DNA from: Saccoglossus kowalevskii
Lineage: Eukaryota > Hemichordata > Enteropneusta > Harrimaniidae
Assembly (NCBI RefSeq): GCF_000003605.2
Contig: NW_003130236.1
Location: forward strand, 1 to 27,148
DNA: 27,148 nt
Direction of reading: 5' to 3'
Shown: one piece after another, positions 1-10,024 of the stretch
Layout: every line of letters begins with the position of its first letter
Position numbering within the stretch: position 1 is the first letter of the stretch
Made by a program: the position numbers and the translations under genes
The notes under the pieces: generated by a model
What the model was told of the DNA's origin: nothing
What the model saw: only the letters and a program-made list of their open reading frames with translations
Databases searched by the model: none

Positions 1-36
1 CATGGATTGCATTGGTTCAAACAAATCCATGGTTAT
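1..36 (+). repeat. Partial monomer at the left edge (W tail)
   Basis: Only the tail of a W-type monomer is present (GGATTGCATTGGTTC, then CAAATCCATGGTTAT). The same W tail precedes the anchor at 17,647, and the following seven boundaries are colinear with that region. The array therefore continues upstream of the window. Confidence 0.9.
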
Positions 37-857
37 CACATGTCAACATACAAGTTTACATACATGCAAACCATGCTTCTACATGTGCACTGTTGGTGTA
101 CATTCACCTGATTGGGTTGCCACAAATCCATGTGTATCACATGTCAACATACATGTTAACATCAATGCAAGCCAAGGTTCTACATGTACACTGTTGGTGT
201 GCATATATTGCATTGATGCAAACAAATCCATGTGCACCACATGTCAACATACATGTTCACCTCAATGCAAGCCAGGCTTCTACATCTACACTGTTAGCGT
301 GCATGGCTTGCATTGGTGTAAACAAATCCATGTGTATCACATGTCAACATACATGTTTACATCCATGCAAGCCAGGCTTCTACATGTACACTGTTGGTGT
401 ACATTTAACTGTTTGGCTTGCCATTGTGCAAACAAAAGCATGTGTGTCACATGTCAACATACATGTTTACATCCATGCAATCCAGGCTTCTACATGTACA
501 CTGTTGGTGTGCATAGATTGCATTGGTGCAAACAAATCCATGTGCATCACATGTCAACATACATGTTCATCTCAATGCACGCCAGGCATCTACATCCACA
601 CTGTTAGCGAGCATGGCTTGCATTGGTGTAAACAAATCCATGTGTATCACATGTCAACATACATGTTTACATATATGCAAGCCAGGCTTCTACATATACA
701 CTGTTGGTGTACATTCAGCTATTTGGCTTGCCATTGTGCAAACAAAAGCATGTGTATCACATGTCAACATACATGTTTACATCCATGCAAGTCAAGCTTC
801 AACATGTACACTGTTGGTGTGCATAGATTGCAATTGTTCAAACAAATCCATGTGCAT
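37..857 (+). repeat. Octamer block D-E-B-C-A-B-C-A
   Basis: Eight monomers start at 37, 138, 238, 338, 448, 548, 648 and 758. The monomers at 338 and 648 are 110-bp C types; the one at 37 is a 101-bp D type. The first seven boundaries (37-648) match 17,647-18,258 at a constant offset of 17,610 or 17,610+/-0, including private features: ACAAGTTTA in the body at 37 and TTTAACTG in the C tail. The second C tail (TCAGCTATTTGG, near 716) recurs only near 21,394. This block is therefore the same ~811-bp octamer family as 16,736-18,357. Confidence 0.85.
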
Positions 858-1978
858 CACATGTCAACATATATGTTTACATCCATGCAAGCCAAGATTC
901 AAACATGTACACTGTTGGTGTGCATAGATTGCGTTGGTGCAAACAAATGCTTGTGTATCACATGGCAACATACATGTTCATCTCAATGCACGCCAGGCTT
1001 CTACATCTACACTGTTAGCGTGCATGGCTTGCATTGGTGTAAACAAATTCATATATATCACATGTCAACATGCATTTTCTCCTCAATGCCAGCCAGGCTT
1101 CTACAAGTACACTGTTGGTGTGCATGCCCAGCATTGGTGTAAACAACTCTTCGTGCATGGTTATATCTCATGTCAACATACATGTTTACACCAATGCAAG
1201 CCAAGCTGCTACATGTGCACTGTTGGTGTACATTCACCTGTTTGGCTTGTCATTGTGCAAACAAAAGCATGTGTATCACATGTCAACATACATGTTTACA
1301 TCCGTGCAAGCCAAGCTTCAACATGTACACTGTTGGTGTGCATAGATTGCATTGGTGCAAACAAATCCATGTGCATCACATGTCAACATACATGTTCATC
1401 TCAATGCACGCCAGGCATCTACATCTACACTGTTAGCGAGCATGGCTTGCATTGGTGTAAACAAATCCATGTGTTTCACATGTCAACATACATGTTTACA
1501 TCCATGCAAGCCAAGCTTCTACATGTACACTGTTCGTGTGCATGGCTTGCAATGGTGTAAACAAATCCATGTATATCACATGTCAACATACATGTTTACA
1601 TCCATGCAAGCCATGCTTCTACATGTGCACTGTTGGTGTACATTCACCTGATTGGCTTGCCACAAATCCATGTGTATCACATGTCAACATACATGTTCAC
1701 CTCAATGCAAGCCAGGGTTCTACAATCTACACTGTTAGCGTGCATGTCTTGCATTGGTGTAAACAAATCCATGTGTATCACATGTCAACATGCATGTTTA
1801 CATCCATGCAAGCCAAGCTTCTACATGTACACTGTTGGTGTGCATAGATTTTATTGGTTCAAACAAATCAATGTGTATCACATGTCAACATACATGTTTA
1901 CATCCATGCAATCCAAGCTTCTACATGTACACTGTTGGTGTGCATAGATTGCATTGGTGCAAACAAATCCATGTGCAT
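858..1978 (+). repeat. 1,120-bp tandem duplication, first copy (contains J monomer)
   Basis: Eleven monomers start at 858, 959, 1059, 1167, 1277, 1377, 1477, 1577, 1678, 1779 and 1879. Tail order is A', B, J, C, A, B, B, D, B, T, A. The boundaries at 858-1,477 are repeated at 1,979-2,599 with offset 1,120-1,121. Shared private markers include CACATGTCAACATATATG at 858 and 1,979, CACATGGCAAC at 959 and 2,079, the ATATATATCAC end at 1,059 and 2,179, and the J tail. The simplest reading is one unequal exchange that copied an 11-monomer unit. Confidence 0.88.
1059..1166 (+). repeat. J monomer (108 bp), copy 1
   Basis: This monomer has a private body (ATGCATTTTCTCCTCAATGC, CTTCTACAAGTACACTG) and a private tail (CATGCCCAGCATTGG, then CAACTCTTCGTGCATGG and TTATATCTCATG). 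It is 8 bp longer than a standard monomer. The added bases lie between the AAACAA and CATGGTTAT parts of a W-like tail. Other copies start at 2,179, 10,425, 12,765, 14,495 and 20,809. All six sit in the order B-J-C-A, so J is inherited with its neighbours. Confidence 0.9.
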
Positions 1979-2598
1979 CACATGTCAACATATATGTTTA
2001 CATCCATGCAAGCCAAGATTCAACATGTACACTGTTGGTGTGCATAGATTGCGTTGGTGCAAACAAATGTTTGTGTATCACATGGCAACATACATGTTCA
2101 TCTCAATGCACGCCAGGCTTCTACATCTACACTGTTAGCGTGCATGGCTTGCATTGGTGTAAACAAATTCATATATATCACATGTCAACATGCATTTTCT
2201 CCTCAATGCCAGCCAGGCTTCTACAAGTACACTGTTGGTGTGCATGCCCAGCATTGGTGTAAACAACTCTTCGTGCATGGTTATATCTCATGTCAACATA
2301 CATGTTTACACCAATGCAAGCCAAGCTGCTACATGTGCACTGTTGGTGTACATTCACCTGTTTGGCTTGTCATTGTGCAAACAAAAGCATGTGTATCACA
2401 TGTCAACATACATGTTTACATCCGTGCAAGCCAAGCTTCAACATGAACACTGTTGGTGTGCATAGATTGCATTGGTGCAAAACAAATCCATGTGCATCAC
2501 ATGTCAACATACAAAGTTCATCTCAATGCACGCCAGGCATCTACATCTACACTGTTAGCGAGCATGGCTTGCATTGGTGTAAACAAATCCATGTGTTT
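1979..2598 (+). repeat. 1,120-bp tandem duplication, second (truncated) copy
   Basis: Six monomers start at 1,979, 2,079, 2,179, 2,287, 2,397 and 2,498, with tail order A', B, J, C, A, B. They repeat 858-1,576. The copy then stops matching and passes into module M1. Close to that switch, at 2,479-2,482, 2,511-2,520 and 2,631-2,636, there are extra bases (AAAA for AAA, ACAAAGTTC for ACATGTTC, GCCCAAGC for GCCAAGC) that are absent from the first copy. Confidence 0.88.
2179..2286 (+). repeat. J monomer (108 bp), copy 2
   Basis: Matches copy 1 across body and tail, including ATGCATTTTCTCC, which only the copies at 1,059, 2,179 and 20,809 carry. The copies at 10,425, 12,765 and 14,495 have ACATTTTCACC instead, so there are two J lineages. 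Confidence 0.88.
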
Positions 2599-2809
2599 CA
2601 CATGTCAACATACATGTTTACATCCATGCAAGCCCAAGCTTCTACATGTACACTGTTAGTGTGCATGGATTGCATTGATTGAAACAAATCCATATGTATC
2701 ACATGTCAACATACATGTTTACATCCATGTAAGCCAGGTATCTACATGTACACTGTTGGTGTACATTCAACTGTTTGGCTTGCCAGTGTGCAAACAAAAG
2801 TATGTGTAT

Positions 2810-2903
2810 CACATGTCAACATACATCTTTACATCCATGCAATCCAGGCTTCTACATGTACACTGTTGGTGGTTTTCATTGGTGTACACAAATCCATGTG
2901 TAT
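2810..2903 (+). repeat. 94-bp F' monomer with 6-bp tail deletion
   Basis: The tail reads GTTGGTGGTTTTCATTGG where copies b and g read GTTGGTGTACATGGTTTTC, a loss of 6 bases (TGTACA or its equivalent shift). Only this copy and the one at 7,896-7,989 carry the deletion. That groups M1 copies a and c together, apart from b and g. Confidence 0.88.
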
Positions 2904-3423
2904 CACAAGTCAACATACATGTTTACTTCCATGCAAGCCAAGCTTCTACATGTACTCTGTTGGTGTGCATATATTGCATTGATGCAAACAGATCCATTTG
3001 CATCACATGTCAAGATACATGTTCACATCAATGCAAGCCAGGCTTCTACATCTACACTGTTAGCGTGCATGGCTTACATTGGTGTAAACAATTCCATGTG
3101 TTTCACATGTCAACATACAAGTTTATATCCATGCAAGCCAAGCTTCAATATGTACACTGTTGGTGTGCATGGCTTGCATTTGTGTAATCAAATCCATATG
3201 TATCACATGTCAACATACATGTTTACATCCATGCATACCATGCTTCTACATGTGCACTGTTGGTGTACATTCACCTGTTTGGCTTTCCAGTGTGCAAACA
3301 AATCCATTTATATCACATGTCAACATACATGTTAAAATCAATGCAAGTCAAGCTTCTACATTTACACTGTTGGTGTACATTCACTTGTTTGGCTTGCCAT
3401 TGTGCAAACAAAAGCATTTCTAT

Positions 3424-3520
3424 CACATGTCAACATACATGTTTACGTCCATGCAAGCCAGGCTTCTACATGTACACTGTTGGTGCATGGTTTTCATTGG
3501 TGTAAACAAATTCATGTGTT
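3424..3520 (+). repeat. G monomer (97 bp), marker of M1
   Basis: The tail reads GTTGGTGCATGGTTTTC, three bases short of the F form, and ends AAATTCATGTGTTCACATG with one base lost and small compensating differences. G monomers occur once per M1 copy, at 3,424, 7,285, 8,510, 16,039, 19,611 and 24,069 (97 bp) and at 22,242 (96 bp). They are always followed by H, whose own end gives the TACATGTCAAC anchor. Confidence 0.88.
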
Positions 3521-4321
3521 CACATGTCAACATACATGTTTACATCCATGCAAGCCAAACTTCTACGTGTACTCTGTCGGTGTGCATGATATGCATTGGT
3601 GTAAACCAATCCATGTGTATTACATGTCAACATACATGTTAACATCCATGCAAGCCAAGCTTCTACATGTGCACTGTTGGTGTGCATGGTTTTTATTGGT
3701 GTACACAAATCCATGTGTATCACATGTCAACATACATGTTTACATCCATGCAAGCCAAGCTTGTACATGTACTCTGTTGATGTGCATAGATTGCATTGGT
3801 GCTAACAAATCCATGTGTATCACATGTCAATATACATGTTCATTTCAATGCAAGCCACGCTTCTACATCTACACTGTTAGCGTACATGGCTTGCATTGGT
3901 GTAAGCACATCTAAGTGTATCACATGTCAACATACATGTTCACATCAATACAAGCCAGGCTTCTACATGTACACTGTTGGTTTGCATGATTTGCTTTGGT
4001 GTAAACAAATCCATGTGCATCACATGTCAACATACATGTTCATCTCAATGCACGCCAGGCATCTACATCTACACTGTTGGTGTGCATGGTTTTTATTGGT
4101 GTACACAAATCCATGTGTATCACATGTCAACATACATGTTTACATCCATGCAAGCCAAGCTTCTACATGTACCCTGTTTGGTGTGCATGGATTGCATTGG
4201 TTCAAACAAATCCATATGTATCACATGTCAACATACATATTCAACTCATGCAAGCCATGCTTCTACATGTGCACTGTTGGTGTACATTCACCTGATTGTT
4301 TTGCCACAAATCCATGTGTAT

Positions 4322-4923
4322 CACATGCCAACATACATGTTCACATCAATGCAAGCCATGCTTCTACATCTACCCTGTTGGTGTGCATGGATTGCATTGG
4401 TTCAAACAAATCCATGTGTATCACATGTCAACATACATGTTTACATCCATGCAAGCCATGCTTCTACATGTACACTGTTCGTGTACATGGCTTGCATTGG
4501 TATAAACAAATCCATGGTTATCACATGTCAACATACATGTTTACATCCATGCAAACCATCCTTCTACATGTGCACTGTTGGTGTACATTCACCTGATTGG
4601 CTTGCCACAAATCCATGTGTATCACATGTCAACATACATGTTAACATCAATGCAAGCCAAGGTTCTACATGTACCCTGTTGGTGTGCATGAATTGCATTG
4701 GTTCAAACAAATCCATGTGTATCACATGTCAACATACATGTTTACATCCATGCAAGCCATGCTTCTACATGTACACTGTTCGTGTGCATGGCTTGCATTG
4801 GTGGAAACAAATCCATGGTTATCACATGTCAACATACATGTTTACATCCATGCAAACAATGCTTCTACATGTGCACTGTTGGTGTACATTCACCTGATTG
4901 GCTTGCCACAAATCCATGTGTAT
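4322..4923 (+). repeat. Trimer W-B-D, two tandem 301-bp copies
   Basis: Copy 1 (4,322-4,622) and copy 2 (4,623-4,923) each hold tails W, B (GTTCGTG form) and D at exactly 301-bp spacing. Both share the CCATGGTTATCAC end of the B monomer and the AACCATCC/AACAATGC body before D. The same W-B-D trimer appears around 9,413-9,714 and 13,283-13,684. Local tandem duplication of three monomers is the simplest explanation. Confidence 0.87.
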
Positions 4924-5533
4924 CACATGTCAACATACATGTTAACATCAATGCAAGCCAAGGTTCTCCATGTACACTGTTGGTGTGCATATATTGCATT
5001 GATGCAAACAAATCCATGTGCACCACATGTCAACATACATGTACACCTCAATGCAAGCCAGGCTTCTACATCTACACTGTTAGCGTGCATGGCTTGCATT
5101 GGTGTAAACAAATCCTTGTGTATCACATGTCAACATACATGTTTACATCCATGCAAGCCAGGCTTCTACATGTACACTGTTGGTGTACATTCAACTGTTT
5201 GGCTTGCCATTGTGCCAACAAAAGCATGTGTATCACATGTCAACATACATGTTAACATCAATGCAAGCCAAGGTTCTACATGTACACTGTTGGTGTGCAT
5301 AGATTGCATTGGTGCAAACAAATCCATGTGCATCACATGTCAACATACATGTTCATCTCAATGCACGCCAGGCATCTACATCTACACTGTTAGCGTGCAT
5401 GGCTTGCATTGATGCAAACAAATCCATGTGCACCACATGTCAACATACATGTACACCTCAATGCAAGCCAGGCTTCTACATCTACACTGTTAGCGTGCAT
5501 GGCTTGCATTGGTGTAAACAAATCCTTGTGTAT
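4924..5533 (+). repeat. E-B-C-A block with 410-bp tandem repeat of E-B
   Basis: Monomers start at 4,924 (E), 5,024 (B), 5,124 (C, 110 bp), 5,234 (A), 5,334 (chimera) and 5,434 (B). The E-B pair at 4,924-5,123 is repeated at 5,334-5,533 (offset 410), including the rare CAAATCCTTGTGTATCAC end at about 5,111 and 5,521. The repeated E monomer has a B-type body, so the join lies inside that monomer. Confidence 0.85.
5334..5433 (+). repeat. Chimeric monomer (B body joined to E tail end)
   Basis: The body is the B kind (TTCATCTCAATGCACGCC, GTTAGCGTGCATGGCTTG). After GCATTG it continues as E (ATGCAAACAAATCC, GTGCACCAC). The switch falls within the shared string GCATTGRTG near 5,407-5,412. It marks the crossover that made the 410-bp duplication. 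Confidence 0.8.
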
Positions 5534-6454
5534 CACATGTCAACATACATGTTTACATCCATGCAAGCCAGGCTTCTACATGTACACTGTTGGTTTGCAT
5601 GATTTGCTTTGGTGTAAACAAATCAATGTGTATAACATGTCAAACTACATGTCTACACCCATATAAGCCAAGCTTCTACATGTACACTGTTCGTGTACAT
5701 TCAATTGTTTGGCTTGTCATTGTGCAAACAAATCCATTTATATCACATGTCAACATACATGTTCACATCAATGCAAGCCAAGCTTCTACATGTACACTGT
5801 TGGTGTACATTCACCTGTTTGGCTTGCCATTGTGCAAACAAAAGCATGTTTATCACATGTCAACATACATGTTTACTTCCATGCAAGGCAAGCTTCAACA
5901 TGTACTCTGTTGGTGTGCATAGATTGCATTGGTGCAAACAAATCCATGTGTATAACATGTCAACATACATGTTCATTTCAATGCACGCCAGGCTTCTACA
6001 TCTACACTGTTAGCGTGCATGGCTTGCATTGGTGTAAACACATCCATGTGTATCACATGTCAACATACATGTTTATATCCATGCAAGCCAAGTTTCTACA
6101 TGTACCCTGTTGGTGTGTATGGATTGCATTGGTTCAAACAAATCCATGTGTATCACATGACAACATACATGTTTAGATCCATGCAAGCCATGCTTCTACA
6201 TGTACACTGTTGGTGTACATTCACCTGATTGGCTTGCCACAAATCCATGTCTATCACATGTCAACATACATGTTAACATCAATGCAAGCCAAGGTTCTAC
6301 ATGTACACTGTTGGTGTGCATATATTGCATTGATGCAAACAAATCCATTTGCATCACATGTCAACATACATGTTCATCTCAATGCACGCCAGGCTTCTAC
6401 TTATACACTGTTAGCGTGCATGGCTTGCATTGGTGTAAACAAATCCATATGTAT
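5534..6454 (+). repeat. Module M2, copy a (I-C-C-A-B-W-D-E-B)
   Basis: Nine monomers start at 5,534, 5,634, 5,744, 5,854, 5,954, 6,054, 6,154, 6,255 and 6,355. Diagnostic marks are TATAACATGTCAAACTACAT at 5,631-5,650, two consecutive 110-bp C monomers, and ATGCAAGGCAAGC at about 5,881. Boundaries from 5,634 to 6,255 match copy c (25,767-26,389) at an offset of 20,133-20,134. The two also share the GGCAAGC and GTTCGTGTACATTCAATTG variants, which copy b (18,462-19,389) lacks. Confidence 0.88.
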
Positions 6455-7783
6455 CACATGTCAGCATACAAGTTTGCATCCATGCAAGCCAAGCTTCTAC
6501 ATGTACACTGTTAGTGTGCATGGATTGCATTGGTTGAAACAAATCCATATGTATCACATGTCAACATTCTTGTTTACATCCATGTAAGCCAGGTATCTAC
6601 ATGTACACTGTTGGTGTACATTCAACTGTTTGGCTTGCCAGTGTGCAAACAAAAGCATGTGTATCACATGTCAACATACATGTTTACATTCATGCAATCC
6701 AGGCTTCTACATGTACACTGTTGGTGTACATGGTTTTCATTGGTGTACACAAATCCATGTGTATCACATGTCAACATACATGTTTACTTCCATGCAAGCC
6801 AAGCTTCTACATGTACTCTGTTGGTGTGCATATATTGCATTGATGCAAACAGATCCATTTGCATCACATGTCAAGATACATGTTCACATCAATGCAAGCC
6901 AGGCTTCTACATCTACACTGTTAGCGTGCATGGCTTACATTGGTGTAAACAATTCCATGTGTTTCACATGTCAACATACAAGTTTATATCCATGCAAGCC
7001 AAGCTTCAATATGTACACTGTTGGTGTGCATGGCTTGCATTTGTGTAATCAAATCCATATGTATCACATGTCAACATACATGTTTACATCCATGCATACC
7101 ATGCTTCTACATGTGCACTGTTGGTGTACATTCACCTGTTTGGCTTTCCAGTGTGCAAACAAATCCATTTATATCACATGTCAAAATACATGTTAAAATC
7201 AATGCAAGTCAAGCTTCTACATGTACACTGTTGGTGTACATTCACTTGTTTGGCTTGCCATTGTGCAAACAAAAGCATTTCTATCACATGTCAACATACA
7301 TGTTTACGTCCATGCAAGCCAGGCTTCTACATGTACACTGTTGGTGCATGGTTTTCATTGGTGTAAACAAATTCATGTGTTCACATGTCAACATACATGT
7401 TTACATCCATGCAAGCCAAGCTTCTACGTGTACTCTGTCGGTGTGCATGATATGCATTGGTGTAAACCAATCCATGTGTATTACATGTCAACATACATGT
7501 TAACATCCATGCAAGCCAAGCTTCTACATGTACACTGTTGGTGTGCATGGTTTTTATTGGTGTACACAAATCCATGTGTATCACATGTCAACATACATGT
7601 TTACATCCATGCAAGCCAAGCTTGTACATGTACTCTGTTGATGTGCATAGATTGCATTGGTGCAAACAAATCCATGTGTATCACATGTCAACATACATGT
7701 TCATTTCAATGCACGCCAGGCTTCTACATCTACACTGTTAGCGTGCATGGCTTGCATTGGTGTAAGCACATAATAAGTGTATT
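6455..7783 (+). repeat. Module M1, copy b
   Basis: Thirteen monomers (tails W', C, F', E, B, N, C, C, G, H, F, A, B) are colinear with copy a at offset 3,855, then 3,861. This copy keeps the full-length F' monomer (6,665-6,764) and a standard CACATGTCAAC anchor where copies a, c and g have CACAAGTCAAC. It ends at 7,783 in a B tail with extra bases (CACATAATAAGTGTATTCAC), directly followed by copy c. Confidence 0.9.
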
Positions 7784-8907
7784 CACATGTCAACATACAT
7801 GTTTCACATCCATGTAAGCCAGGTATTTTACATGTACACTGTTGGTGTACATTCAAATGTTTGGCTTGACAGTGTGCAAACAAAAGCATGTGTATCACAT
7901 GTCAACATACATGTTTACATCCATGCAATCCAGGCTTCTACATGTACACTGTTGGTGGTTTTCATTGGTGTACACAAATCCATGTGTATCACAAGTCAAC
8001 ATACATGTTTACTTCCATGCAAGCCAAGCTTCTACATGTACTCTGTTGGTGTGCATATATTGCATTGATGCAAACAGATCCATTTGCATCACATGTCAAG
8101 ATACATGTTCACATCAATGCAAGCCAGGCTTCTACATCTACACTGTTAGCGTGCATGGCTTACATTGGTGTAAACAATTCCATGTGTTTCACATGTCAAC
8201 ATACAAGTTTATATCCATGCAAGCCAAGCTTCAATATGTACACTGTTGGTGTGCATGGCTTGCATTTGTGTAATCAAATCCATATGTATCACATGTCAAC
8301 ATACATGTTTACATCCATGCATACCATGCTTCTACATGTGCACTGTTGGTGTACATTCACCTGTTTGGCTTTCCAGTGTGCAAACAAATCCATTTATATC
8401 ACATGTCAAAATACATGTTAAAATCAATGCAAGTCAAGCTTCTACATTTACACTGTTGGTGTACATTCACTTGTTTGGCTTGCCATTGTGCAAACAAAAG
8501 CATTTCTATCACATGTCAACATACATGTTTACGTCCATGCAAGCCAGGCTTCTACATGTACACTGTTGGTGCATGGTTTTCATTGGTGTAAACAAATTCA
8601 TGTGTTCACATGTCAACATACATGTTTACATCCATGCAAGCCAAGCTTCTACGTGTACTCTGTCGGTGTGCATGATATGCATTGGTGTAAACCAATCCAT
8701 GTGTATTACATGTCAACATACATGTTTACATCCATGCAAGCCAAGCTTGTACATGTACTCTGTTGATGTGCATAGATATGCATTGGTGCTAACAAATCCA
8801 TGTGTATCACATGTCAACATACATGTTCATTTCAATGCACGCCACGCTTCTACATCTACACTGTTAGCGTACATGGCTTGCATTGGTGTAAGCACATCTA
8901 AGTGTAT
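7784..8907 (+). repeat. Module M1, copy c (lacks one F monomer)
   Basis: Tail order is C, F', E, B, N, C, C, G, H, A, B, colinear with copy a at offset 5,086 as far as 8,707. The F monomer seen at 3,621-3,720 in copy a is then missing, and the offset falls to 4,987. Copies c and a share the 94-bp F' monomer, the CACAAGTCAAC anchor and GCCACGCTTC near 8,842. The first monomer (7,784-7,895) is 112 bp because of extra T residues. Copies b and c lie in direct tandem. Confidence 0.9.
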
Positions 8908-9412
8908 CACATGTCAACATACATGTTCACATCAATGCAAGCCATGCTTCTACATGTACACTGTTGGTTTGCATGGCGTGCATTGGTGTAAACAAAACCA
9001 TGTGCATCACATGTCAACATACATGTTTACATCCATGCAAGCCAAGCTTCTACATGTACCCTGTTTGTGTACATTCACCTGATTGGTTTGCCACAAATCC
9101 ATGTGTATCACAAGCCAACATACATGTTCGCATCAATGCAAGCCATGCTTCTACATCTACACTGTTAATGTGCATGGCTTGCATTGGTGCAAACAAATTC
9201 ATGTATATCACATATCAACATACATGTTAACATCCATGGAAGCCAGGCTTCTACACGTACACTGTTGGTGTGCATAAATTGCATTGGTGCAAACAAATCC
9301 CATGTGCATCACATGTCCACATACATGTTCATCTCAATGCACGGCCAGGCATCTACATCTACACTGTTAGCGAGCATGGCTTGCATTGGTGTAAATAAAT
9401 TCCATGTGTTTT
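8908..9412 (+). repeat. Transitional block I-D-B-A-B with indels
   Basis: Monomers start at 8,908, 9,008, 9,109, 9,209 and 9,310. The section 9,109-9,310 matches 24,967-25,167 at offset 15,857-15,858 with private marks: CACATATCAA anchor, CCATGGAAGCC and CTTCTACACGTACAC. From 9,295 to 9,470 several single bases are added (AAATCCCATG, CACGGCC, GTGTTTTCAC, TACCCCTG), so the monomer at 9,310 is 103 bp. Confidence 0.82.
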
Positions 9413-10024
9413 CACATGTCAACATACATGATTACATCCAAGCAAGCCAAGCTTCTACATGTACCCCTGTTGGTGTGCATGGATTGCATTGGTTCAAACA
9501 AATCCATGTGTATCACATGTCAACATACATGTTTACATCCATGCAAGCCATGCTTCTACATGTACACTGTTCGTGTGCATGGCTTGCATTGGTATAAACA
9601 AATCCATGGTTATCACATGTCAACATACATGTTTACATCCATGCAAACCATCCTTCTACATGTGCACTGTTGGTGTACATTCACCTGATTGGCTTGCCAC
9701 AAATCCATGTGTATCACATGTCAACATACATGTTAACATCAATGCAAGCCAAGGTTCTACATGTACCCTGTTGGTGTGCATGGATTGCATTGGTTCAAAC
9801 AAATGCTTGTGTATTACATGGCAACATACATGTTTACATCCATGCAAGCCAGGCTTCTACATGTACACTGTTGGTGTACATTCAACTGTTTGGCTTGCCA
9901 TTGTGCCAACAAAAGCATGTGTATCACATGTCAACATACATGTTAACATCAATGCAAGCCAAGGTTCTACATGTACACTGTTGGTGTGCATAGATTGCAT
10001 TGGTGCAAACAAATCCATGTGCAT
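9413..10024 (+). repeat. W-B-D-W-C-A block
   Basis: Monomers start at 9,413, 9,514, 9,614, 9,715, 9,815 and 9,925. The W-B-D trimer corresponds to the one at 4,322-4,622. The monomer at 9,715-9,814 has a W tail ending like an A' tail (AAATGCTTGTGTATTACATG), so the W and J-block families appear joined here. Array order then continues C-A into the J-containing block. Confidence 0.8.

Larger units (their letters stand above)
2599..4321 (+). repeat. Module M1, copy a (17 monomers)
   Basis: Tail order is W', C, F', E, B, N, C, C, G, H, F, A, B, I, F, W, D, with boundaries at 2,700, 2,810, 2,904 and on to 4,322. The boundaries match copy g (23,239-24,966) at an offset of 20,639, rising to 20,645 after one 6-bp deletion in the F' monomer (2,810-2,903, 94 bp), and then stay constant to within 1 bp to the end. 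Markers inside include a CACAAGTCAAC anchor at 2,904, the 97-bp G monomer at 3,424-3,520, the TACATG anchor at 3,621 and a CATCTAAGTG tail at about 3,908. It is the most complete M1 apart from copy g. Confidence 0.9.

Noticed and set aside
37-136. The 100-bp monomer as an ancient dimer of two ~50-bp halves
   Set aside because: ACATGT occurs near positions 2 and 45 and some short words recur, but I see no convincing alignment of the two halves. A proper self-alignment of the consensus would be needed.
1147-1170. CENP-B box-like motif in J tails (CTTCGTGCATGG) or GTTCGTG tails
   Set aside because: Only TTCGT matches the start of the mammalian 17-bp CENP-B box. The GGAA and CGGGA parts are missing, so there is no support for CENP-B binding.
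3424-3520. Monomer lengths 94, 97 and 100 differ by multiples of three, hinting at coding constraint
   Set aside because: The abundant 101-, 108- and 110-bp classes and the many 1-2 bp indels do not keep frame, so the pattern in two rare classes is not evidence of selection on a protein.
3520-3723. Short reverse-strand open frames (also 4923-5126, 7381-7584, 9656-9847, 13684-13917, 17246-17449, 24165-24368, 26489-26695)
   Set aside because: They appear wherever a particular monomer order happens to remove the usual reverse stops. They are 60-77 codons, recur with the modules and have no independent support.
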